Origin: an uncultured Acidovorax sp.
GTDB taxonomy: Bacteria; Pseudomonadota; Gammaproteobacteria; Burkholderiales; Burkholderiaceae_C
Length of the DNA: 64,000 bases
NCBI GenBank assembly: GCA_913774625.1
Contig: CAJYHL010000061.1
Coordinates: 1-64,000 of the forward strand
Direction of reading: 5' to 3'
Shown: positions 26,892 to 35,553 of the stretch, in pieces
Layout of the letters: each line of letters opens with the position of its first letter
How positions within the stretch are numbered: the stretch's first letter is position 1
Translations under genes and position numbers: made by a program
Notes under the pieces: generated by a model
The model's input: only the letters and a program-made list of their open reading frames with translations
Database searches by the model: none
Told to the model about the DNA's origin: nothing

Positions 26892-27751
26892 ACGCATCCG
26901 TGAGGGAACTGCAGGTGTCGCCCCTGCCCGAAGCCCAGGAAGAGCCCGGCGACGGCGCGCTGGCCGCATCGGCGCGGCACGCCCTGCGCACCGCCTGGCA
27001 GCTGCTGCTGCCCTGGCTGGTGCCGGTGGCGCTGATCGCGGGCTGGCAGGTGGCTTCGGCCCAGGGGTGGCTCTCCAGCCGGGTGCTGCCCGCGCCGCTG
27101 GACGTGGTCACCGCCGCCTGGCGCCTGGCCGAATCGGGCGAACTATGGACGCATGTGAAGATCAGCGCGGGCCGGGCGCTGGCGGGCCTGGCCATCGGCG
27201 GCGGCCTGGGGCTGGTGCTGGGGCTGCTGACCGGCTCGGTGCGCTTCTTCGAGACGCTGCTCGACTCCACCATCCAGATGGTGCGCAACATCCCGGCGCT
27301 GGCGCTGATCCCGCTGGTGATCCTGTGGTTCGGCATCGACGAGTCGGCCAAGCTGTTCCTCATCGCCATCTCGGTGTTCTTCCCGATCTACCTGAACACC
27401 TTCCACGGCATCCGCAACGTCGATCCGCAGCTGATCGAGATGGGCCGCAGCTACGGCCTGAGCCGCTGGCAGCTCTACCGCGACATCGTGCTGCCGGGTG
27501 CGCTCTCGTCCATCCTGGTGGGGCTGCGCTTCTCGCTGGGCCTGATGTGGGTGATCCTGATCGTGGCCGAAACCATCTCGGCGCAGTCCGGCATCGGCTA
27601 CCTCACCATGAACGCCCGCGAATTCCTGCAGACCGACGTGGTGCTGGTGGGCATCCTGCTCTACGCCCTGCTGGGCAAGGCGGCCGACCTGTTCGCCCGG
27701 GCGCTGGAGCGCTGGTGGCTGCGTTGGCATCCCGGCTACCAGACGAAATGA
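26888..27751 (+). CDS. ssuC: Aliphatic sulfonate ABC transporter permease
   Basis: SsuC (287 residues) forms the inner-membrane channel of the sulfonate importer. About six membrane segments are visible, and the cytoplasmic EAA loop that docks on the ATPase reads [20 protein letters not shown]. It starts on an ATGA overlap with the VOC gene and ends overlapping an in-frame ATG of ssuB, so the translation of all three is coupled. An N-terminal acidic extension of about 35 residues precedes the first helix. Confidence 0.93.
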   Translation: MNASVRELQVSPLPEAQEEPGDGALAASARHALRTAWQLLLPWLVPVALIAGWQVASAQGWLSSRVLPAPLDVVTAAWRLAESGELWTHVKISAGRALAGLAIGGGLGLVLGLLTGSVRFFETLLDSTIQMVRNIPALALIPLVILWFGIDESAKLFLIAISVFFPIYLNTFHGIRNVDPQLIEMGRSYGLSRWQLYRDIVLPGALSSILVGLRFSLGLMWVILIVAETISAQSGIGYLTMNAREFLQTDVVLVGILLYALLGKAADLFARALERWWLRWHPGYQTK

Positions 27752-27768
27752 CGCACGAGGACGCTTCC

Positions 27769-28593
27769 ATGACCCTTCTTTCCCCATCTGCTCCGCAAGC
27801 CGGCGGCGTGCGCCTGGAGGCACGCGGCCTGGGCAAGCGCTACGGCCGGCGCGAGGTGCTGCGCAACGCGCAGCTGACGATAGCGCCCGGCGAATTCGTC
27901 GCCATCGTGGGCCGCAGCGGCTGCGGCAAGAGCACGCTGCTGCGCCTGGTCGCCGGGCTGGAGGCGGCCACGCAGGGCTCGCTCACCACCGACGGCCAGC
28001 CCGTGCAGGGCCTGCATGCGGACACGCGGATCATGTTCCAGGAAGCGCGCCTGCTGCCCTGGCGCCGCGTGCTGGACAACGTCACCCTGGGCCTGCCCGC
28101 CGCCCTGCGCGAGCGGGGCCGCGAGGTGCTGGCCCAGGTGGGCCTGGCCGAACGCGAGAACGAATGGCCCGCGCGCCTCTCGGGCGGCCAGCGCCAGCGT
28201 GTGGCCCTGGCGCGGGCGCTGGTGCACCAGCCGCGCCTGCTGCTGCTCGACGAGCCCCTGGGCGCGCTCGACGCGCTCACCCGCATCGAGATGCACCGCC
28301 TGATCGAAGGCCTGTGGCGGCGCCACGGCTTCACCGCGCTGCTGGTCACGCACGATGTGCAGGAGGCCGTGGCCCTGGCCGACCGCGTGATCCTCATCGA
28401 GGACGGCCGCATCGCGCTGGACGAGCGCATCGCCCTGGCGCGGCCCCGCTCGCAGGGCGATGCGGCCTTCGCGGCCATCGAGAAACGCATCCTCGACCGC
28501 GTGCTGCAAAAGCCCGGCGCTGAGGACGAGGCGCCGGCCGCACCGCCGGCCTGGCCCGGCGTGCCTGCGCACGGGCTGCGCTGGGCGGTCTAG
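27769..28593 (+). CDS. ssuB: Aliphatic sulfonate ABC transporter ATP-binding protein
   Basis: SsuB (274 residues from 27769) powers sulfonate import. Walker A is GRSGCGKST, the Q-loop [10 protein letters not shown], the signature LSGGQRQR, Walker [13 protein letters not shown] and the switch His is in VTHD. Two starts are possible: the ATG at 27748 overlapping the ssuC stop (seven extra residues), or the ATG at 27769, which has GAGGA at 27757-27761 correctly spaced and is preferred here. The C-terminus carries an acidic/Pro extension (about 245-274). Confidence 0.93.
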   Translation: MTLLSPSAPQAGGVRLEARGLGKRYGRREVLRNAQLTIAPGEFVAIVGRSGCGKSTLLRLVAGLEAATQGSLTTDGQPVQGLHADTRIMFQEARLLPWRRVLDNVTLGLPAALRERGREVLAQVGLAERENEWPARLSGGQRQRVALARALVHQPRLLLLDEPLGALDALTRIEMHRLIEGLWRRHGFTALLVTHDVQEAVALADRVILIEDGRIALDERIALARPRSQGDAAFAAIEKRILDRVLQKPGAEDEAPAAPPAWPGVPAHGLRWAV

Positions 28594-28653
28594 TTCTTTC
28601 CTTCCTTTTTCCAGTCTTCCGTACTTCCATCCGTTTTTCCAAGGAGTTTTCCC

Positions 28654-28869
28654 ATGACCATCCAAGCCATCAACGTGCGCAACCAGTTCAAGGGCAAGGT
28701 CCGCGAGATCGTGCGCGGCGACGTCGTTTCCGAAGTCGATGTCGAAACGCCCTGGGGCATCGTCACCTCGGTCATCACCACCCGCTCGGTCGATGAGCTG
28801 GGCCTGGTGGTCGGCTCCGACGTCGTGGCGCTGGTGAAGTCCACCGAGGTGTCTATCGCCCGGCTGTGA
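28654..28869 (+). CDS. ssuF: SsuF-like molybdopterin-binding (Mop/TOBE) protein
   Basis: A 71-residue single Mop domain: SVRNQ-like start (INVRNQFKGKVREIVRG), then VDVETPWGIVTSVITTRSVDELGLVVGSDVVALVKSTEVSIARL, the classical molbindin fold. Equivalent genes (ssuF) end the ssu operon of Pseudomonas putida, where they are needed for sulfonate use; how a molybdate/molybdopterin-binding domain contributes is not clear. It is preceded by AAGGAG at 28641-28646 and followed by a terminator. Confidence 0.85.
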   Translation: MTIQAINVRNQFKGKVREIVRGDVVSEVDVETPWGIVTSVITTRSVDELGLVVGSDVVALVKSTEVSIARL

Positions 28870-28910
28870 TGCCCCTGTAGCCCTGCTGCGTCCGCAGCAT
28901 GGGCCTGGAT

Positions 28911-28929
28911 TGCTATTGATTGAATAGCG
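28911..28929. repeat. AT-rich mini-inverted repeat after ssuF
   Basis: GCTATT and AATAGC arms form a perfect 6-bp inverted repeat around GATTG. It has the same form as the elements at 12954 and 14511, but here it lies in noncoding DNA just upstream of the terminator. Confidence 0.5.
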
Positions 28930-28940
28930 AATACCGTGTG

Positions 28941-28965
28941 AAGGCGACCTGAGGGTCGCCTTTTT
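28941..28965 (+). terminator. Intrinsic terminator of the ssu operon
   Basis: AAGGCGACC pairs with GGTCGCCTT around a TGAG loop, followed by TTTTTC. It lies 72 bp after the ssuF stop and isolates the ssu operon from the cobalamin riboswitch that follows. Confidence 0.9.
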
Positions 28966-29025
28966 CATGGTCGCGAAAGCGCCATAAAACGCAAATGTGT
29001 TGCGTTAGAGCGCATAGAATGCCTG

Positions 29026-29262
29026 CGTTGGTGCTCGCGGCACGGTTCCTGTGCCGCAGTTCAACGGGAAGCAGGGAGGCGCCGGACCATCGTTCTTCGA
29101 CAGGTTCATGACGCCCAGCCTGCGCTGCCCCCGCAACGGTCAGCGGACGGGTCGCCTCGGCGGCGCCCACTCTCCAATCGCAATGCCACTGGGTGCCGAC
29201 ATCGGTGCCTGGGAAGGCTTTTGGAGGGCGTTCCGCCAGCCCGGATACCGGCCAACGAGGTG
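29026..29262 (+). promoter_or_regulatory. Cobalamin (B12) riboswitch
   Basis: The leader contains the adenosylcobalamin aptamer landmarks in order: AACGGGAAGC near 29063, GCCCCCGCAACGGTCAGC near 29126-29144, the B12-box-like GCCACTGGG at 29184-29192, CTGGGAAGG at 29209-29217 and CCGGATACCGGCC at 29240-29253. A TAGAAT promoter -10 candidate is at 29015-29020. It precedes a TonB receptor and an ABC importer, so it would shut off cobalamin uptake when the vitamin is plentiful. About 110 nt separate aptamer and start codon, which holds the expression platform. Confidence 0.93.
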
Positions 29263-29371
29263 ACGCCCGCCGCCGAGCCGCCCTGATCGCAGGGCTGCCC
29301 GGCGCAGGCGTCGTGGTGCCCATTCGCCGGCGGGGAGGCCGGCGCGGGCGACTCATCTCCTGTGTGCTTTC

Positions 29372-31588
29372 ATGTCCTTGTCGCTTTCCCGCTCCTCGTT
29401 CCAGCGCGTGCCTGCATGGCCCCTGCCGCTGGCTTTGTCCCTGTCCGCCGCCTTTCCGCTGGCCGCCCAGACGCTGCTGCCCACCGTGACGGTCTCGGCA
29501 CCGGCCGACGGGCCCGTGGCGCCGCTGGACCAGCCTGCCGCCAGCGCCTCGCGCCTGGGCCTGTCGGTGCGCGAGACGCCGGCCTCCATCGACGTGGTGC
29601 CGGCGTCGGTGCTCGCCGAACGCGGCCTGCGCACGGTGAGCGAGGCCGCGCAGGCGGCCACGGGCGTGACGGCCGGCGACTTTCCGGCCGAGCCCAGCGC
29701 GTTCTCCATGCGCGGCTTCGCGGGCAGCCAGATCAACACCCTCTACAACGGCATCAAGATCGGCCCGCCCAACATGACCTCCCGCGTGATGGACGCGGCC
29801 AATCTGGAGCGCATCGAATTCCTCAAGGGCGCGGCTTCGCTGATGTCGGGCGAGGGCGCCACCGGCGGTTCGGTCAACTTCGTCACCAAGGCGCCGCACC
29901 GCGGCCCGGTGCGCAGCGAGGTGGACACGGCCGTGGGTTCGTTCGGCGAGCGGCGCGTGTCCTTTGGCTCGGGCGGCACCACCGCCTGGAAGGACCTGGA
30001 TTACCGCATCGACGCCAGCGCATCGAACAGCGACGGCTTCGTGGACGACACCTGGCAGCGCAACCGCCACCTTTCTGGCGGGCTGGACTGGCGCGCCGCG
30101 CCGGGCGTCAAGCTCTTCGTGGCCGGCGAGGCCAAGCGCGACAACGGCAGCAGCTATTGGGGCACGCCGCTCGTTTCCGCCAATGCGCCGGGCGTGCAGC
30201 CGCATGGCGGCATCGTCTCGGGCAGCTACGTCTCCAACTACAACGGCAGCAACCTGGGGCCCGTCACCATCGACGGCCGTACGCTGCGCACCAACTACAA
30301 CGTGCTGGACAACCGCAACCAGGCCCGCGAGACCTGGCTGCGCGCCGGCGGCGAATGGCAGGCCAATGACGCCGTGGTGCTGCGCAGCCAGTTCTGGCGC
30401 TACACGGCCGACCGCACCTGGTTCAACAACGAGATCGAGGCCTTCAACGCCAACACCGGCCTGGTGGACCGCGAGCGCTTCTACGTCGCCCATGACCAGA
30501 CCAGCTGGGGCAACAAGACCGAAGCGCAGTGGGACGGCCGCCTGGGCGGCATGGACAATCGCCTGGTGGCGGCCTTCGAGTACAGCCACACCGACCTGAC
30601 CCGCCCGGGCGCGGCCAATTTCCCCGGCGACAGCGTGAGCCTGACGGACCCGCAGCGCGGCAGCTACGGCCTGCTGACCACCCAGGTGCAGACCACCGGC
30701 CTGCGCAACACCGCGCTGGCGCTGGAAGACCGCCTGCGCCTCACGCCCACGGTGGCGCTGATCGGCGGGCTGCGGCATGAACGCATCGCGCTGGACCGCA
30801 GCTCCGCCAACGCGGCGGGCGCGCAGCGCGACGGCTTTCCCTTCGGCAAGACCTGGAAACCCACCACCGGCCGCCTGGGCCTGACCTGGGACGCCGTGCC
30901 CGGCACCACCTTCTACGGCCAGTACGGCACGGCGGCCGACGTGGCGGCGGGCAATCTCTTCCTGCTGGGGCCGAAGCAGCCGCTGGATCTGACCCGCACG
31001 CGCAACGTGGAGGTGGGCGTCAAGCAGGCTTTCTGGCAGCAGCGCGGCGAATGGACGCTGGCCCTCTACGACACCGAGCGGCGCAACGTCTATGCCGGCC
31101 AGGGCGGCCAGCAGCTGGCGCAGGCCGGCGCGCTGAAGTCGCGCGGCGCTGAAGCCTCCGCTTCGCTGCGCCCCGACGCGCACTGGAGCCTCTGGGGCAA
31201 TCTGGCGCTCAACCGCGCGCGCTACGAGAACTACACGCTGCCGGACGGCACCACCCGGTCGGGCAACCGCCCGCCCAATGCGCCGCGCCTGGTCGCCAAT
31301 GCGGGCGTGGGCTACCGCTTCGTGGCGGGCGTGCCCATGCAGCTGTCGGCCTCCGTGCGGCATGTGGGCGAGCGTTTCCACAGCGATGCCGACACCGTGC
31401 GCCTGAACGGCTACACCGTGCTCGACGCGGGCCTGTCGGTGAATGTGGCGCGGGACGTGCAGCTCACCCTGCGCGGTCGCAACCTGGGCAACCGCACCTA
31501 CGCGGCGTGGGCCGATCCGTTCTATCCCGACCAGATCCTGCTGGGTGCGCCGCGCAGCTACGAACTGGCGCTGCGCTGGACGCTTTGA
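29372..31588 (+). CDS. TonB-dependent receptor, cobalamin-regulated
   Basis: A 738-residue outer-membrane receptor. It has a signal peptide (about 1-33, ending PLAAQ), a TonB-box-like LLPTVTVSAP, a plug domain (about 60-185; SAFSMRGFAGSQIN and RIEFLKGAASLMSGEGATGGS) and a 22-strand barrel ending in an aromatic residue pattern (YELALRWTL). The plug resembles siderophore receptors of the Fiu/FpvA class more than E. coli BtuB, but the cobalamin riboswitch and the BtuCDF-like genes that follow argue for cobalamin or a corrinoid as substrate. Confidence 0.9.
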   Translation: MSLSLSRSSFQRVPAWPLPLALSLSAAFPLAAQTLLPTVTVSAPADGPVAPLDQPAASASRLGLSVRETPASIDVVPASVLAERGLRTVSEAAQAATGVTAGDFPAEPSAFSMRGFAGSQINTLYNGIKIGPPNMTSRVMDAANLERIEFLKGAASLMSGEGATGGSVNFVTKAPHRGPVRSEVDTAVGSFGERRVSFGSGGTTAWKDLDYRIDASASNSDGFVDDTWQRNRHLSGGLDWRAAPGVKLFVAGEAKRDNGSSYWGTPLVSANAPGVQPHGGIVSGSYVSNYNGSNLGPVTIDGRTLRTNYNVLDNRNQARETWLRAGGEWQANDAVVLRSQFWRYTADRTWFNNEIEAFNANTGLVDRERFYVAHDQTSWGNKTEAQWDGRLGGMDNRLVAAFEYSHTDLTRPGAANFPGDSVSLTDPQRGSYGLLTTQVQTTGLRNTALALEDRLRLTPTVALIGGLRHERIALDRSSANAAGAQRDGFPFGKTWKPTTGRLGLTWDAVPGTTFYGQYGTAADVAAGNLFLLGPKQPLDLTRTRNVEVGVKQAFWQQRGEWTLALYDTERRNVYAGQGGQQLAQAGALKSRGAEASASLRPDAHWSLWGNLALNRARYENYTLPDGTTRSGNRPPNAPRLVANAGVGYRFVAGVPMQLSASVRHVGERFHSDADTVRLNGYTVLDAGLSVNVARDVQLTLRGRNLGNRTYAAWADPFYPDQILLGAPRSYELALRWTL

Positions 31589-31599
31589 GCGTGCCGCCC

Positions 31600-32388
31600 A
31601 TGGGCCAGCCTGTGCCTGATCCGTTGCTGCAGCTGCAGGGCGCGTCCTTCCGCGCCCGGGACGGCCACACGTTGCTGGCGCCCGTCGATGCCGTGGTGCG
31701 GCCCGGCGAATGCGTCGCGCTCGTCGGGCCCAACGGCGCGGGCAAGAGCACGCTGCTGAAGCTGCTGGCCGCGCGGCTCGCGCCTACCCAGGGGGCGGTG
31801 CGCCTGATGGGCCACGACCTGGCCTGCTGGCCTGCGGCCGAGCGCGCCCGCCACGTCGCCCTGCTGAACCAGACCGACGCGGCCGACGCCGGCCTCGCCG
31901 TGCGCGACTACGTGGCGCTGGGCCGCCTGCCTCACCGGCAGGGCGCCAGCCGCGCCGGCCATGCCCGTGCGGTGGACGAGGCCCTGCATACCTGCGCGGC
32001 CGCCACGCTCGCCGGGCGCCGGCTGGGCGAGCTCTCGGGCGGGGAGCGCCAGCGCGTGCATCTGGCGCGGGCCCTGGCCCAGCAGCCCGCGTTGCTGCTG
32101 CTGGACGAGCCCACCAACCACCTGGACCTGGCGGCGCGCGCCGACCTGCTGGCGCTGGTGCGCGGCCTGGGCATCACCGTGGTCGCGGCGCTGCACGAGC
32201 TGGGCCTGGTGCCCGGTTTCGCCAGCCGCGCCTGGGTGCTGCAGGCCGGCCGCCTGGTGGCCGACGGCCCGCCGAAAGAGGCGCTGAGCGCCGCCCGCGT
32301 GGCCGAGGTGTTCGGCATGGAACTCATCCACACCTGCCACCCGCGCCATGGCGGCACGCTGTGGTCCTTCGAAAGAGCCGTGGCATGA
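31600..32388 (+). CDS. btuD: Cobalamin/iron-complex ABC transporter ATP-binding protein
   Basis: A 262-residue ATPase of the FecE/BtuD family. Walker A GPNGAGKST, signature ELSGGERQR, Walker B LLLLDEPTNHLD and the switch region AALHELGLV are all intact. An upstream in-frame GTG at 31591 is an alternative start; neither has a strong ribosome binding site, so coupling to the receptor stop at 31588 is likely. Together with the following two genes it makes a complete inner-membrane importer for the corrinoid delivered by the receptor. Confidence 0.88.
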   Translation: MGQPVPDPLLQLQGASFRARDGHTLLAPVDAVVRPGECVALVGPNGAGKSTLLKLLAARLAPTQGAVRLMGHDLACWPAAERARHVALLNQTDAADAGLAVRDYVALGRLPHRQGASRAGHARAVDEALHTCAAATLAGRRLGELSGGERQRVHLARALAQQPALLLLDEPTNHLDLAARADLLALVRGLGITVVAALHELGLVPGFASRAWVLQAGRLVADGPPKEALSAARVAEVFGMELIHTCHPRHGGTLWSFERAVA

Positions 32389-33374
32389 CGAAGAACCCTT
32401 TCCCATCGATCCGCCGCTGGGCGGCATCCGCGCTGGGCCTGCTGGCTGCGGCCCTGGCCTGCGCCGCGTCGCAAGCCCCGCCCCCGGGCTTTCCGGTCAC
32501 CGTCACCAGCTGCGGCGAACCCGTGCGCTTCGACGCGCCGCCGCGCCGCATGGTCGTGCATGACCTCAACATGACCGAAATGGCCCTGGCCCTGGGCCTG
32601 CAGCCCGCCATGGTGGGCGTGACCGGCATCACGGGTTGGTACAAGGCCGGGCCCGAGTTCTTCCGCGCGCTGGGCAAAGTGCCCGAACTCGCACCCAAAT
32701 ACCCCACGCTGGAGAACATCCTCTCCGTGCAGCCCGACCTGTTTTTCGCCGGCTGGTACTACGGCATGCAGCCCGGTGGCCCCGTCACCCCCGCCGTGCT
32801 GGCGCGCCACCACGTGCCCACGCTGGTGCTGACGGAAAGCTGCATCCCCGCCCACGGCGACAAGCCCGAGGCCACGATGGACCTGCTCTACGGCGACGTG
32901 CGTCGCCTGGGCACCGTCTTCGGCCGGCGCGAACTGGCCGAACGCCTGGTGGCGGGCTGGCAGGCCCGCGTGCGCGCCGCCGCGCAGCCGGCGCTGCCCA
33001 GGGCGCCGCGCGTCTTCGTCTATGACTCGGGCGAGGACAAGCCCTTCACCGCCGGCCGCGCCGCCATGCCGCAGGCGCTGATCGCGGCGGCGGGCGGCGT
33101 CAACGCCATGGGCGATCTGCCCATGGGCTGGGGCAATGTCTCGTGGGAGGCGGTGGCTGAGCGCGACCCGCAGTACATCGTGCTGCTGGACTACCAGAAC
33201 GGCCTGGGCCCCGAGCATCTGCGCCGCGTGCTGGAAGCGCACCCCGCCATGCGGCTGACCGAGGCCGTGCGCGAGCGGCGCTACATCGTGCTGCGCTATG
33301 CCGAGATCACGCCCGGCCCGGCCAATATCGACGCCATCGAGAAGATCGCCCGGGCGCTGAGGGCGCCCCGGTGA
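32385..33374 (+). CDS. btuF: Periplasmic corrinoid-binding protein (BtuF/FecB-like)
   Basis: A 329-residue periplasmic binding protein with a signal peptide (WAASALGLLAAALACAASQA; a lipobox-like Cys is possible) and two lobes joined by a helix. VTVTSCGEPVRFDAPPRRMVV is the family N-terminal strand, and EMALALGLQPAMVGVTG, NILSVQPDLFFAGW and GGVNAMGDLPMGWGNVSWEAV are typical. It starts on ATGA overlap with the ATPase and ends overlapping the permease. Substrate assignment to cobalamin rests on the riboswitch. Confidence 0.87.
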   Translation: MTKNPFPSIRRWAASALGLLAAALACAASQAPPPGFPVTVTSCGEPVRFDAPPRRMVVHDLNMTEMALALGLQPAMVGVTGITGWYKAGPEFFRALGKVPELAPKYPTLENILSVQPDLFFAGWYYGMQPGGPVTPAVLARHHVPTLVLTESCIPAHGDKPEATMDLLYGDVRRLGTVFGRRELAERLVAGWQARVRAAAQPALPRAPRVFVYDSGEDKPFTAGRAAMPQALIAAAGGVNAMGDLPMGWGNVSWEAVAERDPQYIVLLDYQNGLGPEHLRRVLEAHPAMRLTEAVRERRYIVLRYAEITPGPANIDAIEKIARALRAPR

Positions 33375-34390
33375 AGGCGCGCACCGTGCTGGCCGCCCTG
33401 GGCGGCCTTCTGCTGCTGGGCGCGCTGGCCTTGGCATCGCTGGCCATCGGCAGCGGCGGCAGCGCGCTGGGCTGGCGCCAGGCGCTGGCGGCCTTGGCCG
33501 GCCCCTGGGCGCCCGCGCTGGGCTGGCCTGAGCCGGCCGGCATGGCCCGCGCCATCGTGTTCGACCTGCGGCTGCCGCGCCTGGTGCTGGCGCTGCTGGT
33601 GGGCGCCGCGCTGGCCGTGGTGGGCGGGCTGCTGCAGACCAGCACGCGCAACGACCTGGCCGACCCCTTCCTCTTCGGCCTCTCCTCGGGCGCATCGGCC
33701 GCCGCCGTGGCCGTGATCGGCTGGGGCGGCGATGCGCTGGGCCTGTGGACGCTGCCCGCCGCCACTTTCTGCGGGGCCCTGGTGGCCGCCGCCGCCGTGC
33801 TGCTGCTGGTGCGCCGCGTGGGCACGCAGGGGCCGGCCGCCATGGTGCTGGGGGGCCTCGCCATCTCCTTCCTGCTGGGCTCGGCCACGCAGGTGCTGGT
33901 GTTCGCGGGCGACCAGCGCGCTGCGCATGCGGTGGTGTTCTGGTCGCTGGGCGGTCTGGGGCTGGCGCGCTGGGACAACCTCTGGCTGCCGCTGGCCGGC
34001 CTGCTGCTGGCGGCCGTCTTCGTGGCCCGGCGCCACCGGGCGCTGGACACGCTGCTGGCCGGCGACGACACCGCCCACAGCCTGGGCGTGGGGCCCGAGC
34101 GGCTGCGGCTGCAGGTCTTCCTGGTGGCGGCCGTGGCCACGGCCAGCTGCGTGGCGCTCAGCGGCGTGATCGGCTTCGTCGGGCTGATGGTGCCGCACCT
34201 GGCGCGGCGGCTGGCCGGGCCGCTGCATGCGCGTTTCGTGCCGCTCGCGGCGCTGCTGGGCGCGGCGCTGCTGCTGGCCAGCGACCTGGTGGCGCGCACC
34301 GCGCTGGGCGCGCAGGAGCTGCCGGTGGGCATCGTCACGGCGGGGCTGGGCGCCTGCTGCGTGATCGCGCTGCTGAACCGGCCGCGCTGA
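33371..34390 (+). CDS. btuC: Corrinoid/iron-complex ABC permease (BtuC/FecCD family)
   Basis: A 339-residue FecCD-type permease with eight to ten membrane helices, starting at a GTG that overlaps the previous stop. Family landmarks are LRLPRLVLALLVGAALAVVGG, NDLADPFLFGLSSGAS, VVFWSLGGLGLARWDNLW and the coupling segment LSGVIGFVGLMVPHLARRLAG. It closes the four-gene receptor-ATPase-binding protein-permease operon. The sequence has no disruption. Confidence 0.9.
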   Translation: MKARTVLAALGGLLLLGALALASLAIGSGGSALGWRQALAALAGPWAPALGWPEPAGMARAIVFDLRLPRLVLALLVGAALAVVGGLLQTSTRNDLADPFLFGLSSGASAAAVAVIGWGGDALGLWTLPAATFCGALVAAAAVLLLVRRVGTQGPAAMVLGGLAISFLLGSATQVLVFAGDQRAAHAVVFWSLGGLGLARWDNLWLPLAGLLLAAVFVARRHRALDTLLAGDDTAHSLGVGPERLRLQVFLVAAVATASCVALSGVIGFVGLMVPHLARRLAGPLHARFVPLAALLGAALLLASDLVARTALGAQELPVGIVTAGLGACCVIALLNRPR

Positions 34391-34407
34391 AAAAGCCGGG
34401 TGACCCA

Positions 34408-34434
34408 TTCATCAGATCTTTTGTGTCTGATGAA
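34408..34434. terminator. Hairpin after the corrinoid uptake operon
   Basis: TTCATCAGA pairs perfectly with TCTGATGAA around a TCTTTTGTG loop, 18 bp after the permease stop. No T-run follows, so it may be a factor-assisted terminator or a dyad operator for the downstream cysB-like gene. Confidence 0.45.
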
Positions 34435-34572
34435 ATGGAAATAAAGTCTTTTTGGTTTGATAGACGAACTTCTACGATGGGCGGCACTTGTCTTTCGGAG
34501 GGTTTTCGTGCTTCACAACCAGACTTCGCGGCTCCGGTCCGGCCGCGCCCCGCGGGCGCTGAAAGGCCGCCC

Positions 34573-35514
34573 ATGAACTTCCAGCAGCTGCGCTCCGTGC
34601 GCGAGGCCGCGCGCTGCGGCTTCAACCTGACCGAAGTGGCGGCAATGCTCTATACCTCGCAGCCCGGGGTGAGCCGGCAGATCCGCGAACTGGAAGAAGA
34701 GTTGGGCGTGGAGATATTCGCCCGTGCCGGCAAGCGCCTGACCGGCCTCACGCCGCCCGGCGAAACCCTGCTGCCCATCGTCGAACGCCTGCTGCTGGAG
34801 GCCGAGAACCTCCGTCGCGCCGGCCACGACTTCCATGCCAGCCACGAAGGCCGGCTGTCCGTCGCCGCCACCCATTCCCAGGCCCGCTATGCGCTGCCCC
34901 AGGTGGTGCGCGACTTCCGCGCGCTGTTCCCCCAGGTCACGCTGCATCTGCACCAGGGCTCGCCCCGGCAGGTGGCCGAGATGCTGCTGAACGGCGAGGC
35001 CGACATCGGCGTGGCCACCGAGGCGCTGGCCGGCTACGACGGGCTGGTGACCTTGCCCTGCTACCGCTGGTCGCACAGCATCGTCGTGCCGCCGGGCCAT
35101 CCGCTGCTGGAGGGCGACGGCCTCGTCACGCTGCAGCAGCTGGCGCAATTTCCCATCATCACCTACGAGCAGGGCTATACCGGCCGCGCCCACATCGACG
35201 AGGCCTTCGCCCGCGAGGGCCTGTCGCCCGACGTGGTGCTGACAGCCATGGATGCCGACGTCATCAAGACCTATGTGGAACTGGGCATGGGCGTGGGCAT
35301 CGTGGCCTCCATCGCGGTGGACCCGGATCGCGACCTGCACCTGCGCGCCCTGGATGCGCGGCACCTCTTCGAGGTCAACCTCACCCGGCTGGCGATCCGG
35401 CGCGGCAGCTGGCTGCGCGGCTACACCTACCAGTTCATCGAGAGCTTCGTGCCCACGCTGACGCGCGAGGCGGTGGAGCAGGCCATGGCGGGGGCCGGCA
35501 GCGAGACCGTCTGA
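34573..35514 (+). CDS. cysB: CysB-family LysR transcriptional regulator
   Basis: A 313-residue LysR regulator with the CysB/Cbl signature: MNFQQLRSVREAARCGFNLT-EVA then TSQPGVSRQIRELEEELGVE form the winged HTH (1-60), and the effector domain carries THSQARYALPQVV, the CysB inducer-site segment for O-/N-acetylserine or adenosine phosphosulfate-type ligands. PIITYEQGYTGRAHID and DADVIKTYVELGMGVGI are also family landmarks. It likely activates sulfate- and sulfonate-starvation genes, many of which lie in this window. It stands alone, behind an AT-rich leader (34435-34500). Confidence 0.92.
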   Translation: MNFQQLRSVREAARCGFNLTEVAAMLYTSQPGVSRQIRELEEELGVEIFARAGKRLTGLTPPGETLLPIVERLLLEAENLRRAGHDFHASHEGRLSVAATHSQARYALPQVVRDFRALFPQVTLHLHQGSPRQVAEMLLNGEADIGVATEALAGYDGLVTLPCYRWSHSIVVPPGHPLLEGDGLVTLQQLAQFPIITYEQGYTGRAHIDEAFAREGLSPDVVLTAMDADVIKTYVELGMGVGIVASIAVDPDRDLHLRALDARHLFEVNLTRLAIRRGSWLRGYTYQFIESFVPTLTREAVEQAMAGAGSETV

Positions 35515-35553
35515 GTCTGCTGCCGGGCCGCCGCCGCGGCCACAATGCCGGCC

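Noticed and set aside
28913..31381. An 822-residue minus-strand frame opposite the cobalamin-regulated receptor
   Set aside because: Low-complexity translation opposite a receptor with signal peptide, plug and barrel; it also crosses the riboswitch.
34435..34572. A NikR or CysB operator in the AT-rich leader of the cysB-like gene
   Set aside because: The region is AT-rich, but no clear inverted half-sites beyond the hairpin at 34408-34434 could be defined.
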